The translations under genes were made by a program, and so were the position numbers. A DNA stretch of 5,962 nt from Gammaproteobacteria bacterium (GTDB lineage: Bacteria > Pseudomonadota > Gammaproteobacteria > Steroidobacterales > Steroidobacteraceae), in NCBI GenBank assembly GCA_030040235.1, contig JASHUC010000341.1:1-5962 (forward strand), in the 5' to 3' direction. Below are positions 1-5,962 of the stretch, one piece after another. Under the pieces are notes generated by a model. It worked only from the letters and a program-made list of their open reading frames with translations, was not told the DNA's origin and ran no database searches. Position 1 is the first letter of the stretch; each line of letters opens with the position of its first letter.

Positions 1-2652
1 ACGAGCGTTGGCGGCGAGCTGGGCGCGCAGGTCCGCGATATTCTGCCGCGGGCTGCGCGCCGGATACGGCCCCGCGCCCAGCCGCTCCTCGAGCTCCCGG
101 GCCCGCAACCGGCCGCGCTCGAGGAGCTGGAAATTCTCGAACACGACGCCTTCCTCATCGATGCGGCGGCTGAATGCCGGCATCGAGCCGGGGGTGACAC
201 CGCCCACGTCGGCATGGTGGGCGCGGGAGGCGACGAAGAAGCCGGCAGACTCGGCGAGAAAGACCGGTGTCACCACGGTCATGTCGGGAAGGTGCGTGCC
301 GCCGTGGTAGGGACTGTTGAGCAGCCACGCATCGCCGGGCCGCATCCGGTCGCGATGCGTCTCGATGACATGGCGAACGGTCGCGCCCATCGAGCCGAGG
401 TGCACCGGCATGTGCGGGGCGTTGGCGACGAGCGCGCCCGTAGCGTCGAAGAGCGCACAGGAGTAATCGAGCCGCTCCTTGATGTTGACTGACTGGGCCG
501 TCCGACGCAGCACCTCACCCATCTGCTCGGCGATGTGCATGAACAGATTGTTGAAGATCTCGATGCGCGCCGCAGCGGCGAGCGCCGCCTGCGGCGCGCG
601 CTGCGTCCCTTCGTCCTCGGCGAGGATCTCACCGTCCGGCAGTGCATGGGCCGTCCAGCCGGGCTCGAGCACCAAAGTCGAGTGAGGCTCGACGATGAGC
701 GCCGGGCCCGCCAGGTGGCCGCGCAGCCGCTCGCTCGGCACGAGCGGCACCTCGCGCCAGCCGCCGAACCACACTCGCGCGGTGGGTGGCAGCTCGCTCG
801 CCGGGAGCGCGACCGGTCGCAGCGACTGCACCTCGGGGTCCAGACGCGCGGCGACGCACAGTGCATCGATCCTCACCTCGAGACCCGCCGGATCGAATCC
901 GAAGCGACGCCGGTGAGTCTCGGCGAACGCGTCCTCGATCTGCGCCAAGGAGGCAACGGGCACGCGGAGCGCGGTATCGCTGTCACCGGCTCGCAGCTCG
1001 AGCCAGCGCTCGATGCGAACCCGCTCGGCGTCAGCGGAGTTTCCCTCACCGGCATTGCCTCCCTCCGCAGCGAGCTCGGCCCGCGCCTGGCGCTCGAGCG
1101 CCGCGAAGCGCTCGGCGGCGGTTTCGAGGCTCACCGCATTGAGCGGCACGCGCAGGCTCGCCCGCACCAGCGCGGAGCGCGGGGCAACGCCGATGCCGTA
1201 GGCCGAAAGCACGCTCGCAAGAGGATGAACGAGGATGCGGCGCATCCCCGCGGCACGCGCGACTCTGCAGGCGTGCTGACCCGCGGCGCCGCCGAAGGCG
1301 AACAGCGTGAGCTCCGATGGATCCACGCCCTGCTGGGTCGAGGCGCGCCAGATGGCGTTCGCCATCGCAGCGACTGCGACCTCGAGATAGGACTCCGCCA
1401 GCGCTTCGAGCTCCGGCGCCGGGCTCCCGGTCGCGAATGCGATCTCAGCGGCGCGCGCCGCAAAGCGCTCGGTGATGAGGTCACGGTCGATCGGGCTCGC
1501 GCCGTCCGCGCCGAACACCCGCGGCAGGGTGTCCGCACGCAATCGCCCGAGCAGCACCTGCACGTCGGTGAGCGTGAGCGGTCCACCGCGCCCGTAGCAA
1601 GCCGGGCCCGGATGCGCTCCGGCCGAATCGGGTCCGACGCTCGCGCGGGAGTCGGCGAAACGTAGAACCGATCCGCCGCCCGCGGCAATGGTGTGCACAT
1701 CGAGCATCGATGTTTGTACGTGCACACCGCCGATCTCGTGCTCGTCGCGCTGTGGCAGTTCCCCGTCGATGAGGGCGACGTCGGTCGAGGTGCCGCCCAT
1801 GTCGAAGCTCACGAGGCGCGTGATGCCGAGCCGTAAGGCGATGTGGCGCGCGCCGATCAAGCCGCCGGCCGGGCCGGAGAGCAGGCTCGAGGCGGCGTGA
1901 AAACTCGCCACGCGCGCGAGCCCGCCGTGGCTTTGCATCAGCTCGAGCGAGATCCGTGGGTCGCGCTTCGCGAGCTCGCGCTCGAGTCCGGACACGTAAC
2001 CTGCGAGCGCCGGCGCGAGATAGGCATTAAGCACCGTCGTCGCGCCGCGGGCCACGTAGCGGATGAGCGGGGAGAGCTCGTGCGATACCGAGACCTCCTC
2101 GAAGCCCATCTCGCGGGCGATCGCGGCCGCTTCGCGTTCGTGCCGCGGTTGGCGCCAGGCGTTGAGCAGCACGATTGCGACCGCACGAAGACCCCGGTCC
2201 CGCGCTGCTTCGAGCTCGCCCCGCAAGCCTTGGGCATCGAGCGGTGTCAGCACCTCCCCGTCCACACTCACCCGCTCGCGCACTTCGATCACCTCGGCGT
2301 GCAGACTATCGGGCCGCACGATGCGGCGGGCAAAGATGTCCGGGCGACTCTGATCGCCGATGCGCAGCGCGTCGGCGAAGCCGGCCGTGGTCACCAGCAG
2401 GACCGGCGCTCCGGTGCGCTCGAGGAGCGCATTCGTCGCGACGGTCGTCCCGACTTTCACGCCCGCGATGCGCGGGGAGCTCTCACCGCAAGCCGCAGCG
2501 AGGATGCGCTGGACGATGTCGAGCGCGGAGCCCCCGGAGGAGGCGCTCGAGCGCGATAGGGCCTTACGCACGTGCAGGCGCCCGTCGGGCGCAACGCCGA
2601 TCACGTCCGTGAACGTGCCGCCGCGATCGATCCAGAACTGCCAGCCCCGCAT
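1..2652 (-). CDS. Fused hydantoinase A/B protein, 5-oxoprolinase type (3' partial)
   Basis: The minus-strand frame is open for 884 codons from the ATG at 2652 to the window edge without a stop or frameshift. It reads as an ATP-dependent 5-oxoprolinase-type cytosolic amidohydrolase, which opens 5-oxoproline to glutamate. The HyuA half carries the N-terminal phosphate-binding motif DRGGTFTDV (residues 9-17), [15 protein letters not shown] (67-81), an actin-like second phosphate loop [12 protein letters not shown] (from about 283) and FGGAAGQH (453-460). A linker of roughly 25 residues leads into the HyuB half, which starts near residue 697 with [19 protein letters not shown]. HyuB then shows [13 protein letters not shown] (around 779-791) and HHADVGG (812-818), which hold likely metal-binding His and Asp residues. 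Fused family members are usually about 1,200-1,290 residues, so some 300-400 are missing. The start is favoured because family proteins begin just before [11 protein letters not shown]; an in-frame ATG at 2718 would add 22 unlikely residues. No Shine-Dalgarno is visible. The fold assignment is firm, but the substrate (5-oxoproline, hydantoin or another cyclic amide) is inferred from the fusion. Confidence 0.93.
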   Translation of the reverse strand, partial: MRGWQFWIDRGGTFTDVIGVAPDGRLHVRKALSRSSASSGGSALDIVQRILAAACGESSPRIAGVKVGTTVATNALLERTGAPVLLVTTAGFADALRIGDQSRPDIFARRIVRPDSLHAEVIEVRERVSVDGEVLTPLDAQGLRGELEAARDRGLRAVAIVLLNAWRQPRHEREAAAIAREMGFEEVSVSHELSPLIRYVARGATTVLNAYLAPALAGYVSGLERELAKRDPRISLELMQSHGGLARVASFHAASSLLSGPAGGLIGARHIALRLGITRLVSFDMGGTSTDVALIDGELPQRDEHEIGGVHVQTSMLDVHTIAAGGGSVLRFADSRASVGPDSAGAHPGPACYGRGGPLTLTDVQVLLGRLRADTLPRVFGADGASPIDRDLITERFAARAAEIAFATGSPAPELEALAESYLEVAVAAMANAIWRASTQQGVDPSELTLFAFGGAAGQHACRVARAAGMRRILVHPLASVLSAYGIGVAPRSALVRASLRVPLNAVSLETAAERFAALERQARAELAAEGGNAGEGNSADAERVRIERWLELRAGDSDTALRVPVASLAQIEDAFAETHRRRFGFDPAGLEVRIDALCVAARLDPEVQSLRPVALPASELPPTARVWFGGWREVPLVPSERLRGHLAGPALIVEPHSTLVLEPGWTAHALPDGEILAEDEGTQRAPQAALAAAARIEIFNNLFMHIAEQMGEVLRRTAQSVNIKERLDYSCALFDATGALVANAPHMPVHLGSMGATVRHVIETHRDRMRPGDAWLLNSPYHGGTHLPDMTVVTPVFLAESAGFFVASRAHHADVGGVTPGSMPAFSRRIDEEGVVFENFQLLERGRLRARELEERLGAGPYPARSPRQNIADLRAQLAANAR

Positions 2653-2665
2653 GGGCTGATATGAT
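2638..2665 (+). promoter_or_regulatory. Candidate extended -10 promoter for hydrolase-plsB unit
   Basis: An extended -10 element, TGATATGAT, lies at 2657-2665; its hexamer TATGAT differs from TATAAT at one base. A four-of-six -35 match, CTGCCA, lies at 2638-2643 with a 16-base spacer. Transcription would start near 2672, giving a leader of about 48 bases before the GTG at 2720. The -35 lies inside the first codons of the divergent oxoprolinase gene. AT-rich sequence is rare here, which makes this patch stand out, but no experiment supports the call. Confidence 0.45.
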
Positions 2666-2668
2666 ATC
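2658..2668. promoter_or_regulatory. Palindrome GATATGATATC, possible operator
   Basis: This perfect 11-base inverted repeat (GATAT-G-ATATC) is centred on 2663 in the 67-base gap between divergent genes. It covers the rightward -10 hexamer. On the other strand it gives TATCAT (2666 down to 2661), a plausible -10 whose transcript would begin within a few bases of the leftward ATG. A regulator bound here could act on both genes. The arms are only 5 bases, so chance or the promoter sequence itself may explain the symmetry. Confidence 0.3.
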
Positions 2669-2719
2669 CGCGCGGGTCTGTTCAGGGTCTCACACCACAA
2701 CCGAGCGCTCGAGAGCATC

Positions 2720-3235
2720 GTGCCGAACCGCTACGTCGTTTTCTCGCACGGACAGGACGGAGCTCCGTGGGGCCGCAAGATCACCGCGCTCGCCGACACC
2801 GCGCGCAGCGAAGGCTATGAGCCCGAATCGGTCGATTACCGCGGCATCGACTCCCCGCGCGAGCGCGTCGCGCGGTTGATGGAGTTCTGCCAGGACCTGG
2901 AGGGCGATCTGGTGCTCGTCGGCTCGAGCGTGGGCGGCTACGTATCGGCCGCCGCGGCCTCCCTCCTGCACGCGCGCGGGGTCTTCCTGCTCGCCCCGGC
3001 ACTGTACTCGGCCGGGCTCCCGGAGCTGCGCCCGGGAGTGCTCGATTGCCCCACGACGATCGTGCACGGCTGGCGGGACGAGGTGGTGCCCTACGAGGAG
3101 AGCGTGCGCTTCGCAAAGTTCTACGCGGCGAAGCTCCATCTGCTCGATGACGATCATCATCTGCATGCCGAGCTGCGCGTCATTCGCTATCTCTTCGAGT
3201 ATTTTCTGATCGCTCTCGATCTGCCGGTACCCTGA
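2720..3235 (+). CDS. Small alpha/beta hydrolase upstream of plsB
   Basis: This 171-residue protein has the landmarks of an alpha/beta hydrolase. A first strand and oxyanion-type loop, YVVFSHGQDG, occupies residues 5-14. The nucleophile elbow GSSVGGY follows at 68-74, with Ser70 as predicted nucleophile. The acid region IVHGWRDEVVP (114-124) offers Asp120, and DDDHHLH (143-149) supplies the catalytic His, probably 146 or 147. It is short for the fold, with no room for a cap domain, and no signal peptide is seen, so it is probably a cytosolic esterase or thioesterase-like enzyme. The substrate cannot be read from the sequence. The start is GTG at 2720 with only a weak purine stretch (GAGAG, 2711-2715) upstream; no better in-frame start is visible, and HG sits where family members place it. 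The stop at 3233-3235 is 9 bases before plsB, which points to co-transcription and a possible link to acyl-lipid metabolism. Confidence 0.88.
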   Translation: MPNRYVVFSHGQDGAPWGRKITALADTARSEGYEPESVDYRGIDSPRERVARLMEFCQDLEGDLVLVGSSVGGYVSAAAASLLHARGVFLLAPALYSAGLPELRPGVLDCPTTIVHGWRDEVVPYEESVRFAKFYAAKLHLLDDDHHLHAELRVIRYLFEYFLIALDLPVP

Positions 3236-3244
3236 AGGTTTGGC

Positions 3245-5668
3245 ATGGCCTGGCTGCTGCGACGGGTCCTCGCCCTGTGGGTGCGCTTCAGCGTCCGCCC
3301 GGATGATGCGGCGCTTCGCCTGCACGGCCGGGGCAATCCGGTGTGCTATGTGCTCGAGCGGCACAGCGTCACGGATCTCGCGGTCCTGCAGAGCGCGTGC
3401 GTGCGCCTCAAGCTCCCGCGGCCACGCAAGCGCCTCACGCCGGCGGCGACGGACCTGCGATCGTTCTTCTACCTGAGCCGCCCGCTCGGCATCTGGAACG
3501 AGCGCATCGATCCGCGTCCGCCGCTCTCCCTCGCGCAGATGGTCGCGGCATTGCGCACCGATCCGCAGCTCGACATCGACCTCGTACCGACGGCGGTTTA
3601 CTGGGGCAGGGCGCCACAGCGCGAGGCCTCGTGGCTGCGCCTGCTGCTCGTCGAGGACTGGGCGCTCACCAGCCGGCTGCGCAAGTTCTTCCAGGTGCTG
3701 CTCAACGGTCGCGCCACGCTGGTCGAGATCGACGAGGCGATCTCGCTGCGCAGCCTTGCGGGGGAGGCGGCCGCACCGAACGTGCAGTGCCGCCGCGTGC
3801 TGCGGGCCCTGCGCACCCGGTATCGCCGGCAGCGCGCCGCGCGCATCGGACCGGACCTCTCGCACCGGCGCACCATCGTCACGGAGATCCTGCGCCGCAG
3901 CGCCGTACGGGCCGCGGTCGCTCAGGAGGCGCGCGAGAAGAACCTCACGCGGCGCCAGGCGCTCAAGGCCGCGCAGCGCATCGCCGAGGAGATTGCGGCG
4001 AACTACTCGCACGCATTCGTGCGCTTCCTCGAGCACCTGCTCACCTGGCTGTGGAACCGGCTCTACGACGGGGTGGTGTTCGAGCACGCCGCGACGCTCG
4101 AGAAGGTCGTCGAGGGCAACGAAATCATCTACGTGCCCTGCCATCGCAGCCACATGGATTACCTGCTGCTCTCCTACGTCATCTACCGCAACGGGTTCGC
4201 GATCCCGCATATCGCCGCCGGTATCAATCTCAACCTGCCGATCATCGGGCGCTTCCTGCGCAAGGGCGGGGCGTTTTTCATCCGCCGCAGCTTCCGCGGC
4301 AGCGCGCTCTATGCCGTCGTGTTCACGAGCTACATGGCGGCCATGATGGCGCGCGGTCACGCCATCGAGTACTTCATCGAAGGCGGCCGCAGCCGCACCG
4401 GCCGGCTGCTGCAACCGAAGACCGGGATGATCTCGATGACCGTGCGCAGCTTCCTGCGCCATGCGGTGCGGCCGGTGGTATTCGTGCCCGTCTACTTCGG
4501 CTACGAGCGCATCGTCGAAGGCTCGACCTACATCGGGGAGCTCTCGGGCCAGCCGAAGCAGAAGGAGAGCGTCTTCGGGCTGCTGCGGACGCTGCCGCGC
4601 CTGCGCGAGCGATTCGGCACCGTCCACGTCAACCTGGGCGAGCCGATTTTTCTCGAGGAGCTGCTCGACCGGTACGGGAGCGTTTGGCGCACGCACGAGA
4701 TCGACGAGGCACGGCTGCCCTGGGTGAATGCTGCGATAGACGAGCTCGCCCAGCGCATCATGCGCAACATCAACGCGGCTGCGGCGGTGACGCCCGTCAA
4801 CCTGCTCGCGATCACGCTGCTCGCTTCGCCGCGCCGCATCCTCGCGGAGGCGGATCTGCTTCGCCAGCTCGACCTCAGCGTCGCGTTGCTGCACGAGTGC
4901 CCCTACGGCGCGCGGGTGACCGTCACGAGTCTCTCGAGCGCCGAGATCATCGCCTATGGCGAGACGCTCAAGCTCGTCTCGCGCCGCAAGCATCCGCTCG
5001 GGGACCTGGTGCAGATGAGCGACGAGGCGGCGGCACTCGCGGCGTACTACCGCAACAACGTGCTGCATCTGATCGCCATGCCGTCGCTCCTCGCCTGCGT
5101 GTTCCTCGGCAACTCCGTCATGCAGCGCGACGACATCCACCGGCTCGCGCGCCGGATCTATCCCTACATCGCCGCGGAGCTGTTCCTCGCCTTCACCGAG
5201 GAGGAGGTCCCGGCGGTCATCGATCAGGTGCTCGGCACACTCGGCGAGCACGGGCTCATCGAGCGGGCGCCGGGCGGGGAGTGGCGGCGGGCGCCGCCCA
5301 CCTCGGCCGAGGCGATGCAGCTCTCGCTCCTCGCGCAGGCGACTTTGCAAACGATCGAGCGCTACTACCTCACGATCGCGCTGCTTCTCAAGGCCGGGAG
5401 CGGTGAGATCACGCAGGCGACGCTCGAGGAGCGCTGCCAGCTCATGGCGCAGCGCATGAGCCTCGTGTACGGCTTCAACTCACCCGAATTCTTCGACCGC
5501 GCGCTGTTCGAGAACTTCATCGACCTGCTGCGCGAACGCGGCGTGGTGCGCAGCTCCGCCTCGGGCGCGCTCGAGTTCGGCGCGGTGCTCATCAAGGTCG
5601 CCGAGGACGCGCAGCTCGTCCTCAACGAGGAGATCCGCCACAGCATCCTGCAGGTGACTCACTCCTGA
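3245..5668 (+). CDS. plsB: Glycerol-3-phosphate 1-O-acyltransferase PlsB
   Basis: PlsB transfers an acyl chain from acyl-CoA or acyl-ACP to position 1 of sn-glycerol-3-phosphate at the inner membrane, making lysophosphatidic acid for phospholipid synthesis. The 807 residues match the length I recall for the Escherichia coli enzyme. All four acyltransferase blocks are intact. Block I is HRSHMDYLL with the HX4D pair His300 and Asp305. Block II is GAFFIRR (342-348). Block III is FIEGGRSRTG (377-386) with Glu379. Block IV is VPVYFGYERI (414-423) with Pro415. These sit about six residues before their E. coli counterparts. The N-terminal region is typical of the family, with VCYVLERHSVTDL and later AVYWGRAPQREASWLRLL before the catalytic core, and a long C-terminal region follows. 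The ATG at 3245 has AAGG at 3235-3238, overlapping the upstream stop, with a 6-base spacer. The gene closely follows the small hydrolase and probably shares its promoter. Confidence 0.97.
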   Translation: MAWLLRRVLALWVRFSVRPDDAALRLHGRGNPVCYVLERHSVTDLAVLQSACVRLKLPRPRKRLTPAATDLRSFFYLSRPLGIWNERIDPRPPLSLAQMVAALRTDPQLDIDLVPTAVYWGRAPQREASWLRLLLVEDWALTSRLRKFFQVLLNGRATLVEIDEAISLRSLAGEAAAPNVQCRRVLRALRTRYRRQRAARIGPDLSHRRTIVTEILRRSAVRAAVAQEAREKNLTRRQALKAAQRIAEEIAANYSHAFVRFLEHLLTWLWNRLYDGVVFEHAATLEKVVEGNEIIYVPCHRSHMDYLLLSYVIYRNGFAIPHIAAGINLNLPIIGRFLRKGGAFFIRRSFRGSALYAVVFTSYMAAMMARGHAIEYFIEGGRSRTGRLLQPKTGMISMTVRSFLRHAVRPVVFVPVYFGYERIVEGSTYIGELSGQPKQKESVFGLLRTLPRLRERFGTVHVNLGEPIFLEELLDRYGSVWRTHEIDEARLPWVNAAIDELAQRIMRNINAAAAVTPVNLLAITLLASPRRILAEADLLRQLDLSVALLHECPYGARVTVTSLSSAEIIAYGETLKLVSRRKHPLGDLVQMSDEAAALAAYYRNNVLHLIAMPSLLACVFLGNSVMQRDDIHRLARRIYPYIAAELFLAFTEEEVPAVIDQVLGTLGEHGLIERAPGGEWRRAPPTSAEAMQLSLLAQATLQTIERYYLTIALLLKAGSGEITQATLEERCQLMAQRMSLVYGFNSPEFFDRALFENFIDLLRERGVVRSSASGALEFGAVLIKVAEDAQLVLNEEIRHSILQVTHS

Positions 5669-5675
5669 GCGCCGC

Positions 5676-5706
5676 TTGACAGCACAACACCCCGCGGAGC
5701 CATCCT
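5676..5706 (+). promoter_or_regulatory. Weak promoter candidate before the GST gene
   Basis: A perfect -35 consensus, TTGACA, lies at 5676-5681, eight bases after the plsB stop. The best -10 within reach is CATCCT at 5701-5706, which matches only three of six bases and leaves a 19-base spacer. Transcription would start near 5713. The -35 may be fortuitous, with the GST gene instead transcribed by read-through from plsB. Confidence 0.22.
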
Positions 5707-5725
5707 TGCGCCTCCGCTACCGGAG
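5694..5725 (+). promoter_or_regulatory. GST leader with two alternative hairpins over the Shine-Dalgarno
   Basis: Three short arms lie between plsB and the next start. Arm A is GCGGAG (5694-5699), arm B is CTCCGC (5712-5717) and arm C is CGGAG (5721-5725). B can pair with C in a 5-bp stem with a four-base loop, which hides the GGAG Shine-Dalgarno (5722-5725). B can instead pair with A in a 6-bp stem with a 12-base loop, which frees it. The two pairings exclude each other. There is no U-run, so this is not an intrinsic terminator. Short GC stems arise easily by chance in such DNA. Confidence 0.25.
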
Positions 5726-5731
5726 AACGCC

Positions 5732-5962
5732 ATGCTAGAGCTCTATCACGCCGAGCCCGCCGCCAATTCCCTCAAGACGCTGATTGCCATCAAGGAGAAG
5801 GGCGTTGCCTTCACCAGCCATTTCGTGAACCTGCACAAGTTCGAGCAGCACGAGCCCGCCTTCGTGAAGGTCAATCCGAACGGCCAGGTTCCGGCCCTCG
5901 TGCACGACGGCAAGGTCATCACCGAATCGACCGTCATCAACGAGTATCTGGACGAGGCCTTC
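5732..5962 (+). CDS. Glutathione S-transferase, LigF (beta-etherase)-like, 3' partial
   Basis: The 77 codons in the window form the N-terminal thioredoxin-fold, glutathione-binding domain of a glutathione S-transferase; the helical C-terminal domain lies past the edge. It opens with LELYHAEPAANSLKTL, where Asn12 and Ser13 occupy the usual catalytic or thiol-stabilising position. Next comes KFEQHEPAF, then NPNGQVPAL with the cis-proline loop, and TESTVINEYL, whose Glu-Ser binds the glutathione gamma-glutamyl group. ANSLK, EKG, KFEQH, GQVPAL, HDGKV and TESTVI all match what I recall of LigF, the glutathione-dependent beta-aryl etherase of sphingomonads. Beta-etherase activity remains inference, since substrate choice depends on the missing domain. 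The ATG at 5732 has a strong GGAG (5722-5725) six bases upstream. The gene lies 63 bases after plsB on the same strand. GST fold confidence is high; LigF subclass confidence is moderate. Confidence 0.92.
   Translation, partial: MLELYHAEPAANSLKTLIAIKEKGVAFTSHFVNLHKFEQHEPAFVKVNPNGQVPALVHDGKVITESTVINEYLDEAF

Noticed and set aside
535..1665. A 376-codon plus-strand frame
   Set aside because: It lies antisense to the fused oxoprolinase gene, whose motifs run through the same interval without interruption; the product is Arg-rich and resembles no family.
279..1727. Minus-strand open frames at 279-866 and 1131-1727
   Set aside because: Both lie in other frames of the oxoprolinase gene and give Arg/Ser-rich products. 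The continuous 884-codon frame explains the region.
2650..2718. Alternative upstream ATG at 2718 for the oxoprolinase gene
   Set aside because: It is in frame but adds 22 residues unlike the family N-terminus, has no ribosome site, and would overlap almost the whole intergenic region.
2690..5350. A very long minus-strand open frame (886 codons) opposite plsB and the hydrolase
   Set aside because: It is antisense to two clear genes. Its product is low-complexity, rich in Arg, Glu, Ala, His and Gln, with no recognisable domain, as expected from GC-rich third positions suppressing antisense stops.
3343..5406. A 687-codon plus-strand frame inside plsB
   Set aside because: It is an alternative frame of plsB with an Arg/Ala/Pro/Gly-rich product, while the plsB frame carries all four acyltransferase blocks.
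5669..5731. Possible rho-independent terminator after plsB
   Set aside because: Short inverted repeats exist, but none is followed by a T-run.
1..5962. Frequent CTCGAG and GAGCTC hexamers as a possible dispersed signal
   Set aside because: They fall mostly within codons for Leu-Glu, Ser-Ser or Glu-Leu pairs, in line with the preferred CTC, GAG and AGC codons, with no regular spacing.

Overview
This is a 5,962-base stretch of high-GC bacterial DNA, densely coding, with G/C strongly favoured at third codon positions. A full PlsB-type glycerol-3-phosphate acyltransferase, an LigF-like glutathione S-transferase and a fused HyuA-HyuB oxoprolinase together suggest a proteobacterium. A high-GC gammaproteobacterium is the most likely source, because PlsB is mainly a gammaproteobacterial enzyme. 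This is inference from gene content, and no marker in the window fixes the genus.

Layout. (1) Positions 1-2652, minus strand: one uninterrupted frame for a fused hydantoinase A/B enzyme of the 5-oxoprolinase type. Its start is in the window, and its C-terminal part runs off the left edge. (2) Positions 2653-2719: a 67-base divergent intergenic region. It holds a candidate extended -10 promoter for the rightward genes, embedded in an 11-base palindrome. (3) Positions 2720-3235, plus strand: a small alpha/beta hydrolase starting at GTG. (4) Positions 3245-5668, plus strand: plsB, following after 9 bases, so the two genes are probably one transcription unit. (5) Positions 5669-5731: a short leader with a good Shine-Dalgarno that can be paired into a small hairpin. 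(6) Positions 5732-5962, plus strand: the N-terminal thioredoxin-fold domain of a glutathione S-transferase resembling LigF beta-etherases, cut by the right edge.

Functionally, plsB makes lysophosphatidic acid, the first step of membrane phospholipid synthesis. The hydrolase ahead of it is a candidate acyl- or ester-hydrolysing partner, but its substrate cannot be read from the sequence. The outer genes touch glutathione chemistry from two sides: 5-oxoproline opening to glutamate, and glutathione conjugation or thiolysis. They lie on opposite sides and strands, so a shared pathway is only a suggestion.

I see no RNA genes, mobile elements, CRISPR arrays or clear intrinsic terminators. The window reads mostly as ordinary core and accessory metabolism rather than a novel system. 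The points most worth a second look are the hydrolase-plsB pairing, the LigF-like protein with its leader, and the palindromic divergent promoter.
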